Below, one piece after another: positions 25,477-34,532 of a stretch of 64,000 nucleotides of DNA. The notes under the pieces were generated by a model that saw only the letters and a program-made list of their open reading frames with translations, made no database searches and was not told the origin of the DNA. This stretch comes from an uncultured Alphaproteobacteria bacterium (GTDB lineage Bacteria > Pseudomonadota > Alphaproteobacteria > HIMB59), in the NCBI GenBank assembly GCA_902518505.1, contig CABYGG010000001.1:124001-188000 (forward strand), in the 5' to 3' direction. Both the position numbers and the translations under genes were made by a program. Position 1 is the stretch's first letter, and each line of letters opens with the position of its first letter.

Positions 25477-26430
25477 ATGATTAAATCGCACACAATTGAA
25501 AATAAGTTTTTAAGAGTTAAGACTCTCAATATTGGTGCAACATTATTTGAAGTTTTTTATAAAAAGAAAAAAATCAATTTAATTCTAAATTTAGGAAATA
25601 TCTCATCATATAAAAATAATAAAAATTACTTAGGCGCAACATGTGGCAGGTATGCAAATAGAATAAAAAAAGCTCAATTTCAGATCAAAGGAGTAAAATA
25701 CAAATTAACTAGAAATGAGGGAAAAAATATACTACATGGTGGTAAAAAAGGGTTTGACTCAAAAATTTGGCAAGTTAAGAGCTTCTCCAAATCTCATATT
25801 AGCTATTATTGTATATCACCAGATAAAGATCAGGGTTTCCCAGGAGAATTATATTCCAGTTGTGATTACTCAATTGCAAATTCGACTCTCAAAATCAATA
25901 TAAGTGCACAAACATCAAAAACTACTCACGTTAATTTGGTAAATCACGCCTATTGGAATTTAGATAAAATTAAAAAAGATATTTTTGATCACCACGTCCA
26001 AATCAATTCAAATCAGTACTTAGAAAATGACTCTGAAAATATACCTACTGGTAGGGTAATGAATGTAAAAGGAACACGTTTTGATTTTAAAAAATCAACT
26101 AGGATACGCGATAAATTTACTAATAAATTCAAGGGATTTGATGAAAATTTCATCATAAAAAAAAATTCTAAGTTTGCAGCTAAAATACAATCACCAAAAA
26201 GCAATATATCCCTAAAAATTTTTTCAAATCAACCTGGTGTTCAATTTTATACTGGTCAGCATTTAAAATATTCCAGTAATCGTATTAAAATAAAAAAATA
26301 TCAAGGTATGTGTTTTGAAACTCAGGGTTTTCCAAACGCACCCAATAATCGAAAATTTCCTTCAACGCAATTAAACCCATCACAAATCTATAAACACCAA
26401 ATTAAGTTTGAAATTGGAGAAATAGAATAA
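25477..26430 (+). CDS. galM: Aldose 1-epimerase (mutarotase)
   Basis: This 317-residue protein has GATCGRYANRIKKAQF near residue 55-70, NEGKNILHGGKKGFDSKIW with the catalytic His, VNLVNHAYWNL with the second His, and QFYTGQHLK and CFETQGFPNAPN at the end, where the catalytic Glu sits. It interconverts alpha and beta anomers of free sugars in the cytoplasm. It is unusually rich in Lys and Ile. It closes the inositol operon and converges on the DUF4340 gene without a gap. Confidence 0.88.
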   Translation: MIKSHTIENKFLRVKTLNIGATLFEVFYKKKKINLILNLGNISSYKNNKNYLGATCGRYANRIKKAQFQIKGVKYKLTRNEGKNILHGGKKGFDSKIWQVKSFSKSHISYYCISPDKDQGFPGELYSSCDYSIANSTLKINISAQTSKTTHVNLVNHAYWNLDKIKKDIFDHHVQINSNQYLENDSENIPTGRVMNVKGTRFDFKKSTRIRDKFTNKFKGFDENFIIKKNSKFAAKIQSPKSNISLKIFSNQPGVQFYTGQHLKYSSNRIKIKKYQGMCFETQGFPNAPNNRKFPSTQLNPSQIYKHQIKFEIGEIE

Positions 26431-27435
26431 TTATTCGGTTTTTTCTCTTAATTTTATATTCAATGTATCAAAAAATATTTGAGGAACGCTAAAAGCAAAA
26501 TTATTTAAAAAAGCAACCGAACTAACTTGTATTTGATTTCCATCTAGCAATGGATCTATAAACTTTGATATTTGAACTTTTTCATCGACATAATTCCAAT
26601 CAAAAGTAGCATGAACACCTTTACCCTCAATATCGTAAAGATTTACAAAAATTATAGTTCCATTATTGAGTGTAAACCTAGCTTTTAAATCTGAAGAGTT
26701 AGGTAATTCTGTCTTAAGTATAAAGCCATTATGTTGAAGATCAGTTAATATATTTTGAGCATCAATAATTTTATCATTATCAATTTCATTAAATTGAGAG
26801 GTCAAATTTGTATGTTTTAGCTCTCCTTCTTTGACACTTAAGTTAATCATATTTTGATTATAAATTTGAATTGATTGAATTTGAGATTTACCAATATTTA
26901 TTAAATCGGTGGGCACCCAGTAGAAATCAGACACATCGGCGGTTAAGTTTGTTGAAACCAAATAAGATTGATTAGACTCAGGGGTCTTTATGTAAGATCC
27001 TGGGATATTATAATTATAAATACCAATATCTAGTGAATACAATACTACATCGTCTTCAGATTTTAATATTAATTGCATTTTATTTTCATCATCTAGACCC
27101 AATTTGTATAAAAGATCTTCACGATTAGTTTTAGCATCTAAAATATTTGCTTCACGAAGTTGAATAAAAAACCTACTTAAAAGCTCAGTATTTGCCGGAA
27201 AATTATTTGAGCTTGAAATAAGCCATTGATTATCAATGATTTCAATAACAGATTTTCCATTTTGATTAGAAAATTCAATGTATGCTATTTCTGGTAAAAC
27301 ATCATCAAAACTAGGAAATAATACTTCAGATGATGACTTGTTAGAGATATTTTTGCCATCAAAATACATACCAAGGGCAATAATTAAAAAACCAAAAGAT
27401 AGTAAAACCAATATTTTTAAATTTTTAATATACAT
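26431..27435 (-). CDS. DUF4340-type protein linked to Gld-like ABC exporter
   Basis: This 334-residue protein has one N-terminal membrane anchor (ILVLLSFGFLIIALGMYF) and a beta-rich periplasmic part. The arrangement, last in an operon after a GldG-like gene, and segments such as VIEIIDNQWLISSSNNFPANTELLSRFFIQLREANILDAK fit DUF4340, a family whose members accompany such ABC systems. Function is unknown. It abuts the GldG-like stop, so it is probably part of the same membrane machine. Confidence 0.7.
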   Translation of the reverse strand: MYIKNLKILVLLSFGFLIIALGMYFDGKNISNKSSSEVLFPSFDDVLPEIAYIEFSNQNGKSVIEIIDNQWLISSSNNFPANTELLSRFFIQLREANILDAKTNREDLLYKLGLDDENKMQLILKSEDDVVLYSLDIGIYNYNIPGSYIKTPESNQSYLVSTNLTADVSDFYWVPTDLINIGKSQIQSIQIYNQNMINLSVKEGELKHTNLTSQFNEIDNDKIIDAQNILTDLQHNGFILKTELPNSSDLKARFTLNNGTIIFVNLYDIEGKGVHATFDWNYVDEKVQISKFIDPLLDGNQIQVSSVAFLNNFAFSVPQIFFDTLNIKLREKTE

Positions 27436-29271
27436 TTATCTGCTTTTTCTTTTTCTGATACCGAGTTGTCTTGGAATAAAAAACATTAGTAGAATTAAAA
27501 GAACAGGGATTAAAAAAGTATTTAATATGTTTATTTGATTTGCTAATCGATCTATATCTTTACTTAAATTTCTTCTAACTTCTCTTAGTTGTTTACGAGT
27601 ATTTTCTACTTGTAATTGAAAATTTGCTAATTCCATTAATTGTTTGTCAGATAAATTGACACTTTCTACATCTCTACCGCCTGATAAATTTTGAATTTGA
27701 TTTAATGTATTATCAAGTTGAGCTTGTAATTGCTGTTCTTGTCCTAGATACATCTGTTCTGCTTCTGCTTGAAGTTTTTGAACTACAACAAACGGTCTAA
27801 ATGGAGCTTCTTTGTTTCTCAGATCAATAAATTCATCATAACCTGTCATTGAGTCAAACACATTTGTAACTAAACTTCCATTATCAGATGTCGCCTCTAT
27901 TACATTGGTATCTAAAAACTTTTGAATTCTTGCCCAAAAGGCATTTCTTATAAAATCAGCGTCACTGAAAACTACCACATTTATATTTTTTGAGGATATT
28001 TCTAAATGATTATCATTTTTAAATTCAAAATCATTAAAATTACTTTTTGCAATACCACTTAATTTTACACCAAAGTCATAGCTAATACCTGTTGGCTGAA
28101 AATTATTAATGAGCTTAATTGGATCATGTACCTCTTTCATAGGTAGATCCATTGTTACCTCACTGGAGGACATAATAGGAGTGTAAGAAATTTCACTTTC
28201 ATCATTTAATGGGGAAAGACCACCTGGAGACACAAGTCTAATTAAAGATAAACCGTCTCCAATTTCTTCAGCTTGATTGATGAACTGTCCTCTGACTTCA
28301 GGCCAATTCAATTTCAACATAGTTTGCAAAGATGTATTTTCAGTAATGTTTTGTTGTGTTTGCAGTCTTGTTGCTTGAGCACCATCTAAAATAACATTGC
28401 TATTATAGTTAATATTGAGAGTTTTTAAGACATTTTCTAAATTTGATGATTTATTTGAATGGTCATTTTTCTCAAAAAATGGATCAACAAAAATAACTGA
28501 TTTTCCCCCATTCAAGATAAATTGTTCAACTGCATATTCAGTTTTGTCACTAATATCAGAGGGGTGATAAACTATTAATAAGTCTATACCCTCAAAACTC
28601 TCTATGTCTGTATCTAAAAACTCAAAATCATAAAAATAACTAAGCTCCTCAAGTATTGTGTATTCTCCTTGTCCAAGTTGATTATTTGGCATCATTGGTG
28701 GTGTAGTGTCTACCCATGATAAAAAACCAATCATTGGTTTTTTTGATCTATTAAGTTTGTATACAATGTCAGTTAATTGTTTTTCTAATGTGCCAGCTTT
28801 TGAGGGATCAAAAAAGGGAACAGTTTCTATGTCATCTGTTGTATTTGAAGCAATTAATCCAAAATATACTTTGGACCCTTCTTGATCTATAGGAAAACCC
28901 TGCACACCATATCTATTTACATAATCTTCATCATCTGAATAAGGCTCTGGTTCAATAAAGTTTAATTCAATTTTACCTGAGGCTAGATCTGAATATCTGT
29001 TTAATAGACCTTGAACTTGATTAGCATAATTTTGAATAATTGGAATATTTTTAGACAAGTCTCTGCTATACACAAAAGTAATTTTTAATGGCTCTTCTAT
29101 TTCGTCTATAACTCTCTTAGTACCACTTGAAAGAGTAAAAGTTTTGGTAGAGGTAAAATCAACTCCTAAATTAAAATTGATTTTTTGGATTATAAAATTA
29201 AAGGACAAAAATAAAATAACAGTGCTTAATATAGATACTATAAGATAGTTTTTTTGTAAAAATTTATTCAT
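27436..29271 (-). CDS. GldG-like ABC transporter auxiliary protein
   Basis: I start this protein at the ATG at 29271 (611 residues), not at the track start 29313, because this ATG overlaps the permease stop by one base (TAATG). It has an N-terminal membrane span, a large periplasmic part resembling the GldG/intraflagellar-transport-type domain (GFPIDQEGSKVYFGLIASN, LEKQLTDIVYKLNRSKKPMIGFLSW, GIDLLIVYHPSDIS, FILNGGKSVIFVDPF), a coiled coil at about 520-580 and a last membrane span with FIPRQLGIRKRKSR. In the Gld family it works with an ATPase and a permease. The cargo is unknown, and no gliding motility is implied. Confidence 0.78.
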   Translation of the reverse strand: MNKFLQKNYLIVSILSTVILFLSFNFIIQKINFNLGVDFTSTKTFTLSSGTKRVIDEIEEPLKITFVYSRDLSKNIPIIQNYANQVQGLLNRYSDLASGKIELNFIEPEPYSDDEDYVNRYGVQGFPIDQEGSKVYFGLIASNTTDDIETVPFFDPSKAGTLEKQLTDIVYKLNRSKKPMIGFLSWVDTTPPMMPNNQLGQGEYTILEELSYFYDFEFLDTDIESFEGIDLLIVYHPSDISDKTEYAVEQFILNGGKSVIFVDPFFEKNDHSNKSSNLENVLKTLNINYNSNVILDGAQATRLQTQQNITENTSLQTMLKLNWPEVRGQFINQAEEIGDGLSLIRLVSPGGLSPLNDESEISYTPIMSSSEVTMDLPMKEVHDPIKLINNFQPTGISYDFGVKLSGIAKSNFNDFEFKNDNHLEISSKNINVVVFSDADFIRNAFWARIQKFLDTNVIEATSDNGSLVTNVFDSMTGYDEFIDLRNKEAPFRPFVVVQKLQAEAEQMYLGQEQQLQAQLDNTLNQIQNLSGGRDVESVNLSDKQLMELANFQLQVENTRKQLREVRRNLSKDIDRLANQINILNTFLIPVLLILLMFFIPRQLGIRKRKSR

Positions 29272-29990
29272 TAGTCTCGATTTAAAAATTTTATAATTGT
29301 TAAATAATTCCAAAGAGCAATAAAGGATAAAAAGAAAAACAATCCTTTAATTGAGAAGAAACCCGTTTGGATACTTGAGAAGTGAGTCAAAAAGCTAAAA
29401 CTAGAAATGAGTTCTACTATTTCAATAGGTAAAATCCCAGTTATAAAATTAATCATAAGAGGAAACCCACTTATGGTAAAAAGAAATGAGACTAAAATAG
29501 ATAAAATAAAAGCAATTATTTGATTGTTAGTTAACGAAGAAAAGAAAATTCCAAGAGAGACATAAGCACCTGCCATGATAATAACACCAAGATATTGGCC
29601 AATAATTACAAGGTTATCAGGTTTTCCAAGATAATTTACTGTAATCCAAATAGGAAACGTCAAAACAACTGAGAATACAACAAAAGCCCAAGTTGCAAAA
29701 AATTTACTCAACACTATCTTCCACAAAGGAATTGGCAAAGTCATTAATAATTCAATAGTACCAAGTCTTTTTTCCTCGGACCAACTTTTCATAGTAACTG
29801 CAGAGACAAAGAAAATAAAAACCCATGGGATAAAACTAAAAAAAACTGTTAAGTCTGCAACTCCTGAGGAGAAAAACGAGCCAAAATAAAATGTCAAGGA
29901 CATAGAGGTCAAAATAAATATTGCAGTAAAAATATAGGCGACAGGAGTAATAAAATATAATTTAAGTTCTCTTTTAATTAGCGCCAACAT
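29271..29990 (-). CDS. ABC-2 type permease (GldF-like)
   Basis: This 239-residue protein has about six membrane spans and the ABC-2 pattern MKSWSEEKRLGTIELLMTLPIPLWKIVLSKFFATWAF, the cytoplasmic coupling region. It starts one base into the ATPase stop and ends one base into the GldG-like start, so all three are tightly coupled. It would form the membrane channel of an exporter of unknown cargo. Confidence 0.82.
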   Translation of the reverse strand: MLALIKRELKLYFITPVAYIFTAIFILTSMSLTFYFGSFFSSGVADLTVFFSFIPWVFIFFVSAVTMKSWSEEKRLGTIELLMTLPIPLWKIVLSKFFATWAFVVFSVVLTFPIWITVNYLGKPDNLVIIGQYLGVIIMAGAYVSLGIFFSSLTNNQIIAFILSILVSFLFTISGFPLMINFITGILPIEIVELISSFSFLTHFSSIQTGFFSIKGLFFFLSFIALWNYLTIIKFLNRD

Positions 29991-30691
29991 TAGCTTACTA
30001 ACTTTCTAAATTTTTCATCTAGAGATTTACCAATTTTTTTCTTAAGCTGTGCTGGAGTTCCCTCAAAGACTTTTTGTCCATCATTAATAATAAGACACTT
30101 ATTACAAACCTCTGGGACTTCATCAAGAATGTGTGTAGAAATTATAATTGCTTTCGTTTTAGATAATTTTTTAATTAATTTTCTTACTTCAAACTTTTGA
30201 AGGGGATCCAATCCATCAGTTGGCTCATCTAAGATCAGTAATTTGGGATTATGAATAAGAGCCTGTGCTATTCCAACACGTCTTTTAAAACCTTTTGATA
30301 AAGTTTCAATAGGAACATCTTTTACTTCATCTAATTGCAGATCATTAATTACTTTTTTTATTGCTACTTTTGAGTTTTTTATATTTCTTACCTGGCAAAC
30401 GTAGTCTAGGTAAAGATATGGTGAAAAGTCCAAATAAAGTGGAACACCTTCAGGTAAGTAGCCAATCATTGACTTTGTGTGAATGGGATCTATTTCAATG
30501 TCCTTATTGTTTATGATAACGTTTCCACTGTCAGATTTAAGATAACCTGTTATTACCCTCATGGAAGTTGTTTTGCCAGCACCATTAGGTCCAAGGAACC
30601 CCATCACATCACCAACTTTGACCTCAAAAGAGAGTTTATTAATGGCAGTAAAATCGCCAAAATTTTTAGAAATATCTATTACACTTAACAT
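29990..30691 (-). CDS. ABC transporter ATPase (GldA-like)
   Basis: This 233-residue ATPase has Walker A GPNGAGKTTSMR, Q-loop GYLPEGVPLY, signature TLSKGFKRRVGIAQALI and Walker B LLILDEPTDGLDP, with the His switch in IIISTHILDEV. It is the first gene of the four-gene GldA/F/G/DUF4340 operon. The PEGVPLY form after the Q-loop is typical of the ABC-2 exporters of this group. Confidence 0.88.
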   Translation of the reverse strand: MLSVIDISKNFGDFTAINKLSFEVKVGDVMGFLGPNGAGKTTSMRVITGYLKSDSGNVIINNKDIEIDPIHTKSMIGYLPEGVPLYLDFSPYLYLDYVCQVRNIKNSKVAIKKVINDLQLDEVKDVPIETLSKGFKRRVGIAQALIHNPKLLILDEPTDGLDPLQKFEVRKLIKKLSKTKAIIISTHILDEVPEVCNKCLIINDGQKVFEGTPAQLKKKIGKSLDEKFRKLVS

Positions 30692-30764
30692 TTTTCATAT
30701 TATTTAGTTTAAAATCTTAATAATTCAAGATGATAAATTTACCATCTCTTATCAGATGAAGTTT

Positions 30765-31928
30765 TTACCATGCAGACCTATAAATATCAAAAGCATCTTT
30801 TTCAGATATTTCTCTTGGGTTATTGATTAGTAATCGGGTTTGTTTCATAGCATCTCTAGCCATTGTTTCGCATGCAGTTTCAGGGATGTCGAGATCTCTT
30901 AATCTTTGTTCTAAACCTAATTCACTTGATAGATCTGACAATTTTTCAATGAATTTTGAAGAAATATCTTGAGTGCTGGTGCTTGTATCAATATCTGGAA
31001 AAACAATCGGGGCTATTTCACTGTATAGTTTTGATGCATTTTGATCAGATATATTAAATCTTAAAACATATGGCAGGACAAGTGCGTTGGAAAGACCGTG
31101 AGGGACATGATAAGTGCCTCCAATCGGATATGCTAAAGCATGAACACCAGCAACTGGAGAGTTTCCAAAGGAGACACCTGCTAACATAGAGCCAACAAGC
31201 ATATTTGATCTTGCTTCAATATCCTTTCCGTTAATGACAGCTTGTCTTATAGAACTACCTAAAAGCTTCAATGCTTCCTTTGCAAGTGTTTGGGAGATCA
31301 AATTATTGTTCACACTTTTTGAAGCATAAGACTCTATCGCGTGGACCATTGCATCAATACCGGTAGCAGCAGTAATGTGAGGGGGAAGACCGAGTGTTAA
31401 TGATGGATCAAGAATTGCAAGGTCTGGAAGTATAATAGGAGAGGAGACTCCTTTTTTTTCTAAATCTTCTTGTGTGATAATAGAAATTGGAGTTACTTCA
31501 GAACCAGTACCAGAAGTTGTTGGGTAAAGTGCAAGAGGGAGCCTAGGCCCTTTAGCATTAGCCACTCCCCAAGCTTCATGAATATTTTCGTTTGAGCCAA
31601 TCAAAAGTGCAGTTAATTTCGATACGTCCATTGATGATCCACCACCAAATCCAATTACACCTGTTGCATCAAAATCTCTTCCCTGTTGTACACAACTCAT
31701 AAGTGTTTTTATAGATGGGTCAGCTTCAACATTATCAAAAATTAAAATTTCAGAGTATTTTTGAAGCTCAGTAATTGTTCTTTCGTGTAACCCAATTTTT
31801 ACTAAACCCGGATCAGTTACAAATAGTATTTTGTTACCAAGTTTTTTAGAAACTTCTTCTGCTGTGCCTATTGAATAGTCACTTCCAAATCTTATTCCAG
31901 GAGTAGTGTTGAATTGAAACGCTTTCAC
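30765..31928 (-). CDS. Iron-containing alcohol dehydrogenase
   Basis: This 387-residue group III dehydrogenase has the NAD motif GFGGGSSMDVSK, PTTSGTGSEVTP, and metal ligands in GIDAMVHAIESYAS and HALAYPIGGTYHVPHGLSNALVLPYVLRFN. Members reduce or oxidise short alcohols such as 1,3-propanediol, lactaldehyde or 4-hydroxybutyrate. It stands alone between the Gld-like operon and the divergent parA gene. Its substrate is unknown. A 4-hydroxybutyrate role would link it to the lactonase at 56394 and the SSADH at 20179, but that is speculation. Confidence 0.85.
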   Translation of the reverse strand: MKAFQFNTTPGIRFGSDYSIGTAEEVSKKLGNKILFVTDPGLVKIGLHERTITELQKYSEILIFDNVEADPSIKTLMSCVQQGRDFDATGVIGFGGGSSMDVSKLTALLIGSNENIHEAWGVANAKGPRLPLALYPTTSGTGSEVTPISIITQEDLEKKGVSSPIILPDLAILDPSLTLGLPPHITAATGIDAMVHAIESYASKSVNNNLISQTLAKEALKLLGSSIRQAVINGKDIEARSNMLVGSMLAGVSFGNSPVAGVHALAYPIGGTYHVPHGLSNALVLPYVLRFNISDQNASKLYSEIAPIVFPDIDTSTSTQDISSKFIEKLSDLSSELGLEQRLRDLDIPETACETMARDAMKQTRLLINNPREISEKDAFDIYRSAW

Positions 31929-32057
31929 GATAGCAATATAGATGATATGAGGTTTATTTCCTATATAATTTTACCAAACCTATTCTAAGTACCTATCAAC
32001 CCACAACTTTTTTTTAATAAGGCTTTCTTAAGAGTTTTTTATTTTTATACTTGAACT

Positions 32058-32696
32058 GTGTCTAAGGTTATTACCATCGCTCAACAAAAAGGAGGCTCTG
32101 GAAAAACCACTATAGCTGCAAATTTAGCTGCTGTTTATTCTTTAAAAAATAATTTATCCACGACATTACTCGACACAGACCCTCAAGGCAGTTTAGGTAA
32201 GTGGTTTATTACCAGAAATGAAAAACTTAAAAATAAAAACATGATTCAGTTTAAAACAGCAAGCCTCTGGGGCGCACAGTATGAGGCAAAAACGCTTAAA
32301 GAAAAATCTGATTTAGTAATAATTGATACTCCTCCCAAAATTGACGCTGATGGAAGACCAGCAATTGAAATAGCTGACCTTGTCATTATACCGATATCTC
32401 CCTCTCAAGTGGATTTTTGGGCCACGGAGTCCATAATTGAATTAGCGAAAAGAGAAAAAAGAGAGATATTAATACTAATTAATAGAGCAAATGCAAAATC
32501 TAAACTTATTCAAGAAGCACATAAATTTGTTAATAAAATGAATGTTAAAAAAGCAAAGACGATTTTGGGTAATAGACAAATATTTGTATCAACTATGGGA
32601 TTAGGGTTAACAGTAGTAGAAAAACAAAGAACTGGAAAAGGGTGTTTAGAAATGTTGGCTCTAGCAAAAGAGATACAGTCATTCTTGAAATTTTAA
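32058..32696 (+). CDS. ParA-family ATPase (orphan)
   Basis: This 212-residue deviant Walker ATPase has QQKGGSGKTTIAANLAA with the signature lysine, LLDTDPQGSLGKWF (Walker A') and VIIDTPPKIDADG. ParA-like proteins of this short class position chromosomal loci, plasmids or large complexes. The start is GTG, and 'ACTTGAACT' lies upstream without a clear ribosome binding site. No ParB or parS sites were recognised nearby. The next genes are unknown, so the cargo is not known. The divergent 129-base gap on the left holds no recognisable operator. Confidence 0.85.
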   Translation: MSKVITIAQQKGGSGKTTIAANLAAVYSLKNNLSTTLLDTDPQGSLGKWFITRNEKLKNKNMIQFKTASLWGAQYEAKTLKEKSDLVIIDTPPKIDADGRPAIEIADLVIIPISPSQVDFWATESIIELAKREKREILILINRANAKSKLIQEAHKFVNKMNVKKAKTILGNRQIFVSTMGLGLTVVEKQRTGKGCLEMLALAKEIQSFLKF

Positions 32697-32711
32697 ATTT
32701 TAATAAATTAT

Positions 32712-33161
32712 ATGAATGAAGAAATAGATAATGAACAACTCCATGACATATGCTCAAGATTATTGAAAGGTTTTATTAATTGGATTGAAATAAATGATAG
32801 CAAAGAAAAAGCATCAATTCTCGATAATGCATTCCAATTTAAAATATCTATCCTAGAACAAGATAAATCAACACTTCAAAAAAAATACTTTATATCACCA
32901 CAGAATTTATCAAAAAAAGAAGCTGATGTTCTCTTACTACAGTGGAAAGATACTTTTTCCACATTAGTTAATTCAAATGTCGATAGACTATCAAAGGACT
33001 CTTTTAAGATATGGTTTTTAAGCTTAGCATCATATTCGATCCCAGAATTAGAAAAGGATGCAAACGAACTATGGTCAAAACTTTTAGAGGGTGTTGAATA
33101 TTGTCATAAATTTTCTATCAAAGATGTTCCATATCCGCTCAACACTATTTTAAAGAACTAA
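32712..33161 (+). CDS. Hypothetical helical protein next to parA
   Basis: I do not recognise this 149-residue protein. It is probably all-helical and soluble, with Lys, Glu and Trp-rich stretches (FINWIEINDSKEKASILD, LLLQWKDTF, KIWFLSLASYSIPELEKDANELW). It follows parA by 15 bases and probably shares its transcript. Size and helical content would suit a polyhydroxyalkanoate-synthase partner or a ParA cargo adaptor, but I have no motif to support either. Confidence 0.6.
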   Translation: MNEEIDNEQLHDICSRLLKGFINWIEINDSKEKASILDNAFQFKISILEQDKSTLQKKYFISPQNLSKKEADVLLLQWKDTFSTLVNSNVDRLSKDSFKIWFLSLASYSIPELEKDANELWSKLLEGVEYCHKFSIKDVPYPLNTILKN

Positions 33162-33165
33162 ATCA

Positions 33166-33768
33166 ATGTTAAAATTCCTTATGTTTAAGACATTATTCAC
33201 GGTAAGCATGTTTTTTTGTTTGAATGCACAATCAATTGAGCTTTTTGGTTATAAATTGTATGAGGACATTCTTAGGTATGAAAATGATGGTAGAATAAAA
33301 TTAAAGAAAGGTAATATTGAGAGCATTTCTATTAAAGAGGACAACGTCTTGATAGCAAACAAATATCTTAATGAATACACATTAAAATCAACAAAAACAG
33401 GAAATATTTACGAAATTCACGGCTCAAATAATCAATTGCAACTCAGTCCTGTTGAGTGCCTTGACATTCAAGATAGCTTTATTAATTCATTTCAAAAGAA
33501 AAACACCGAATTATTTCAAACTGAAGTTAAACAATTTCCAAATAAACTTAAAAGTAAAACAACTTGGGAAATTTATCTTAGCAATAAATCTAATAGTAGT
33601 GAGTTAATTTTCTCAGTTACTTGTGATTATAGCTTTAATAATAGGAGAATGGATATAATTTTAACTGATAGTGCTTATTTGAGTAATGAAAATTCGAACT
33701 ATGAAAATTTACTTGATGAAAATAAAGAAAATATTTCAAAAGAAGAAATTGATACTAGTGGAATTTAG
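33166..33768 (+). CDS. Hypothetical secreted protein
   Basis: This 200-residue protein has a plausible signal peptide (FKTLFTVSMFFCLNAQS) followed by a soluble part with two cysteines (PVECLD and VTCDYS) that could form a disulfide. A second ATG at codon 7 may be the true start, giving a shorter signal. The C-terminus is very acidic and Asn-rich. No family is recognised. It follows the previous unknown gene by four bases. Its end overlaps the convergent gene on the other strand by 14 bases. Confidence 0.6.
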   Translation: MLKFLMFKTLFTVSMFFCLNAQSIELFGYKLYEDILRYENDGRIKLKKGNIESISIKEDNVLIANKYLNEYTLKSTKTGNIYEIHGSNNQLQLSPVECLDIQDSFINSFQKKNTELFQTEVKQFPNKLKSKTTWEIYLSNKSNSSELIFSVTCDYSFNNRRMDIILTDSAYLSNENSNYENLLDENKENISKEEIDTSGI

Positions 33769-33982
33769 TAACTAGAGATAACATATTAATAATTATATAA
33801 GACTTTATTTCTGATTTCAGTTGATCATAGGTTTCAGGTAATTTATCACTAAGCTGGAAAGCAAAGTCTATAATTTCATAAGCTTCATCTTTACTCATAT
33901 AAATCTCATTACATAAGTCATGGGCAAGTTTTTCTCTTATTAATATTAAAGAAGCTAATGATCTCTTTTGTTTTTTTTTCAA
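33755..33982 (-). CDS. Small hypothetical protein
   Basis: This 75-residue basic and helical protein begins MKKKQKRSLASLILIREKLAHDLCNEIYMSK. It sits one base after the next minus-strand gene, and its sequence looks like a real protein rather than a shadow (mixed composition, few rare residues). It has no recognised family. The last residues overlap the end of the convergent gene. Confidence 0.5.
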   Translation of the reverse strand: MKKKQKRSLASLILIREKLAHDLCNEIYMSKDEAYEIIDFAFQLSDKLPETYDQLKSEIKSYIIINMLSLVTKFH

Positions 33983-33983
33983 A

Positions 33984-34532
33984 CTATTTTTTTGTTGGTT
34001 TCTTAAGTTTCATTCCGGTTCCTCCAAGTTGCATGCCACCAGAACCTTTACACAAACTTTTCTTTTCTTTATCACACTTTTCTATCTTCTTCTCTTTTTT
34101 CTCTTCTTTTTTGACAACCTCTTTTTCTTCTTTCTTTTCTTCTGATTTTACTTCCTGATTTACAATTTTTGTATCTGAGGAAGGCTCAACATTTTGAACT
34201 GTGTTGACAGATCCAACCTGAATATTAGAGAGCATTTCTAATATTTGATCTTGTTTTGATAGTTTATCTTTCTGTTTTGCCTTCCAAGATTTTGGTAGTT
34301 TTAAATCGATACAACTCTCAGAACCACAAAAAAGGACATCCCCAGTTTCATTATCAAATAAAAAACCTCCGCAATTTTCAACACCTTTTTGAGTACAATT
34401 TGGGATATGCATCTCATACTCTGCATTCAAATTCATCGATAATAATGGCAAACTTAGAAGAAGTACAAAAATATATCTCATCAACTTATAATGTATCATT
34501 TGTAGAAAAAATTTTCTAAATCTTTTATTCAT
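33984..34532 (-). CDS. Hypothetical secreted protein with Lys/Glu-rich tail
   Basis: The open frame has 182 residues. A signal peptide lies at MRYIFVLLLSLPLLSMNLNA (residues 18-37). The start at 34532 overlaps the GST stop by eight bases, so coupling may favour it. The ATG at 34481 gives a more usual signal peptide. Four cysteines (IPNCTQKGVENCGGFLF, DVLFCGSESCIDL) suggest two disulfides in the periplasm. Residues about 115-160 are a highly charged EKKEEKEVVKKEEKK coiled or disordered stretch, and the end is SGGMQLGGTGMKLKKP. No family is recognised. Confidence 0.6.
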   Translation of the reverse strand: MNKRFRKFFLQMIHYKLMRYIFVLLLSLPLLSMNLNAEYEMHIPNCTQKGVENCGGFLFDNETGDVLFCGSESCIDLKLPKSWKAKQKDKLSKQDQILEMLSNIQVGSVNTVQNVEPSSDTKIVNQEVKSEEKKEEKEVVKKEEKKEKKIEKCDKEKKSLCKGSGGMQLGGTGMKLKKPTKK

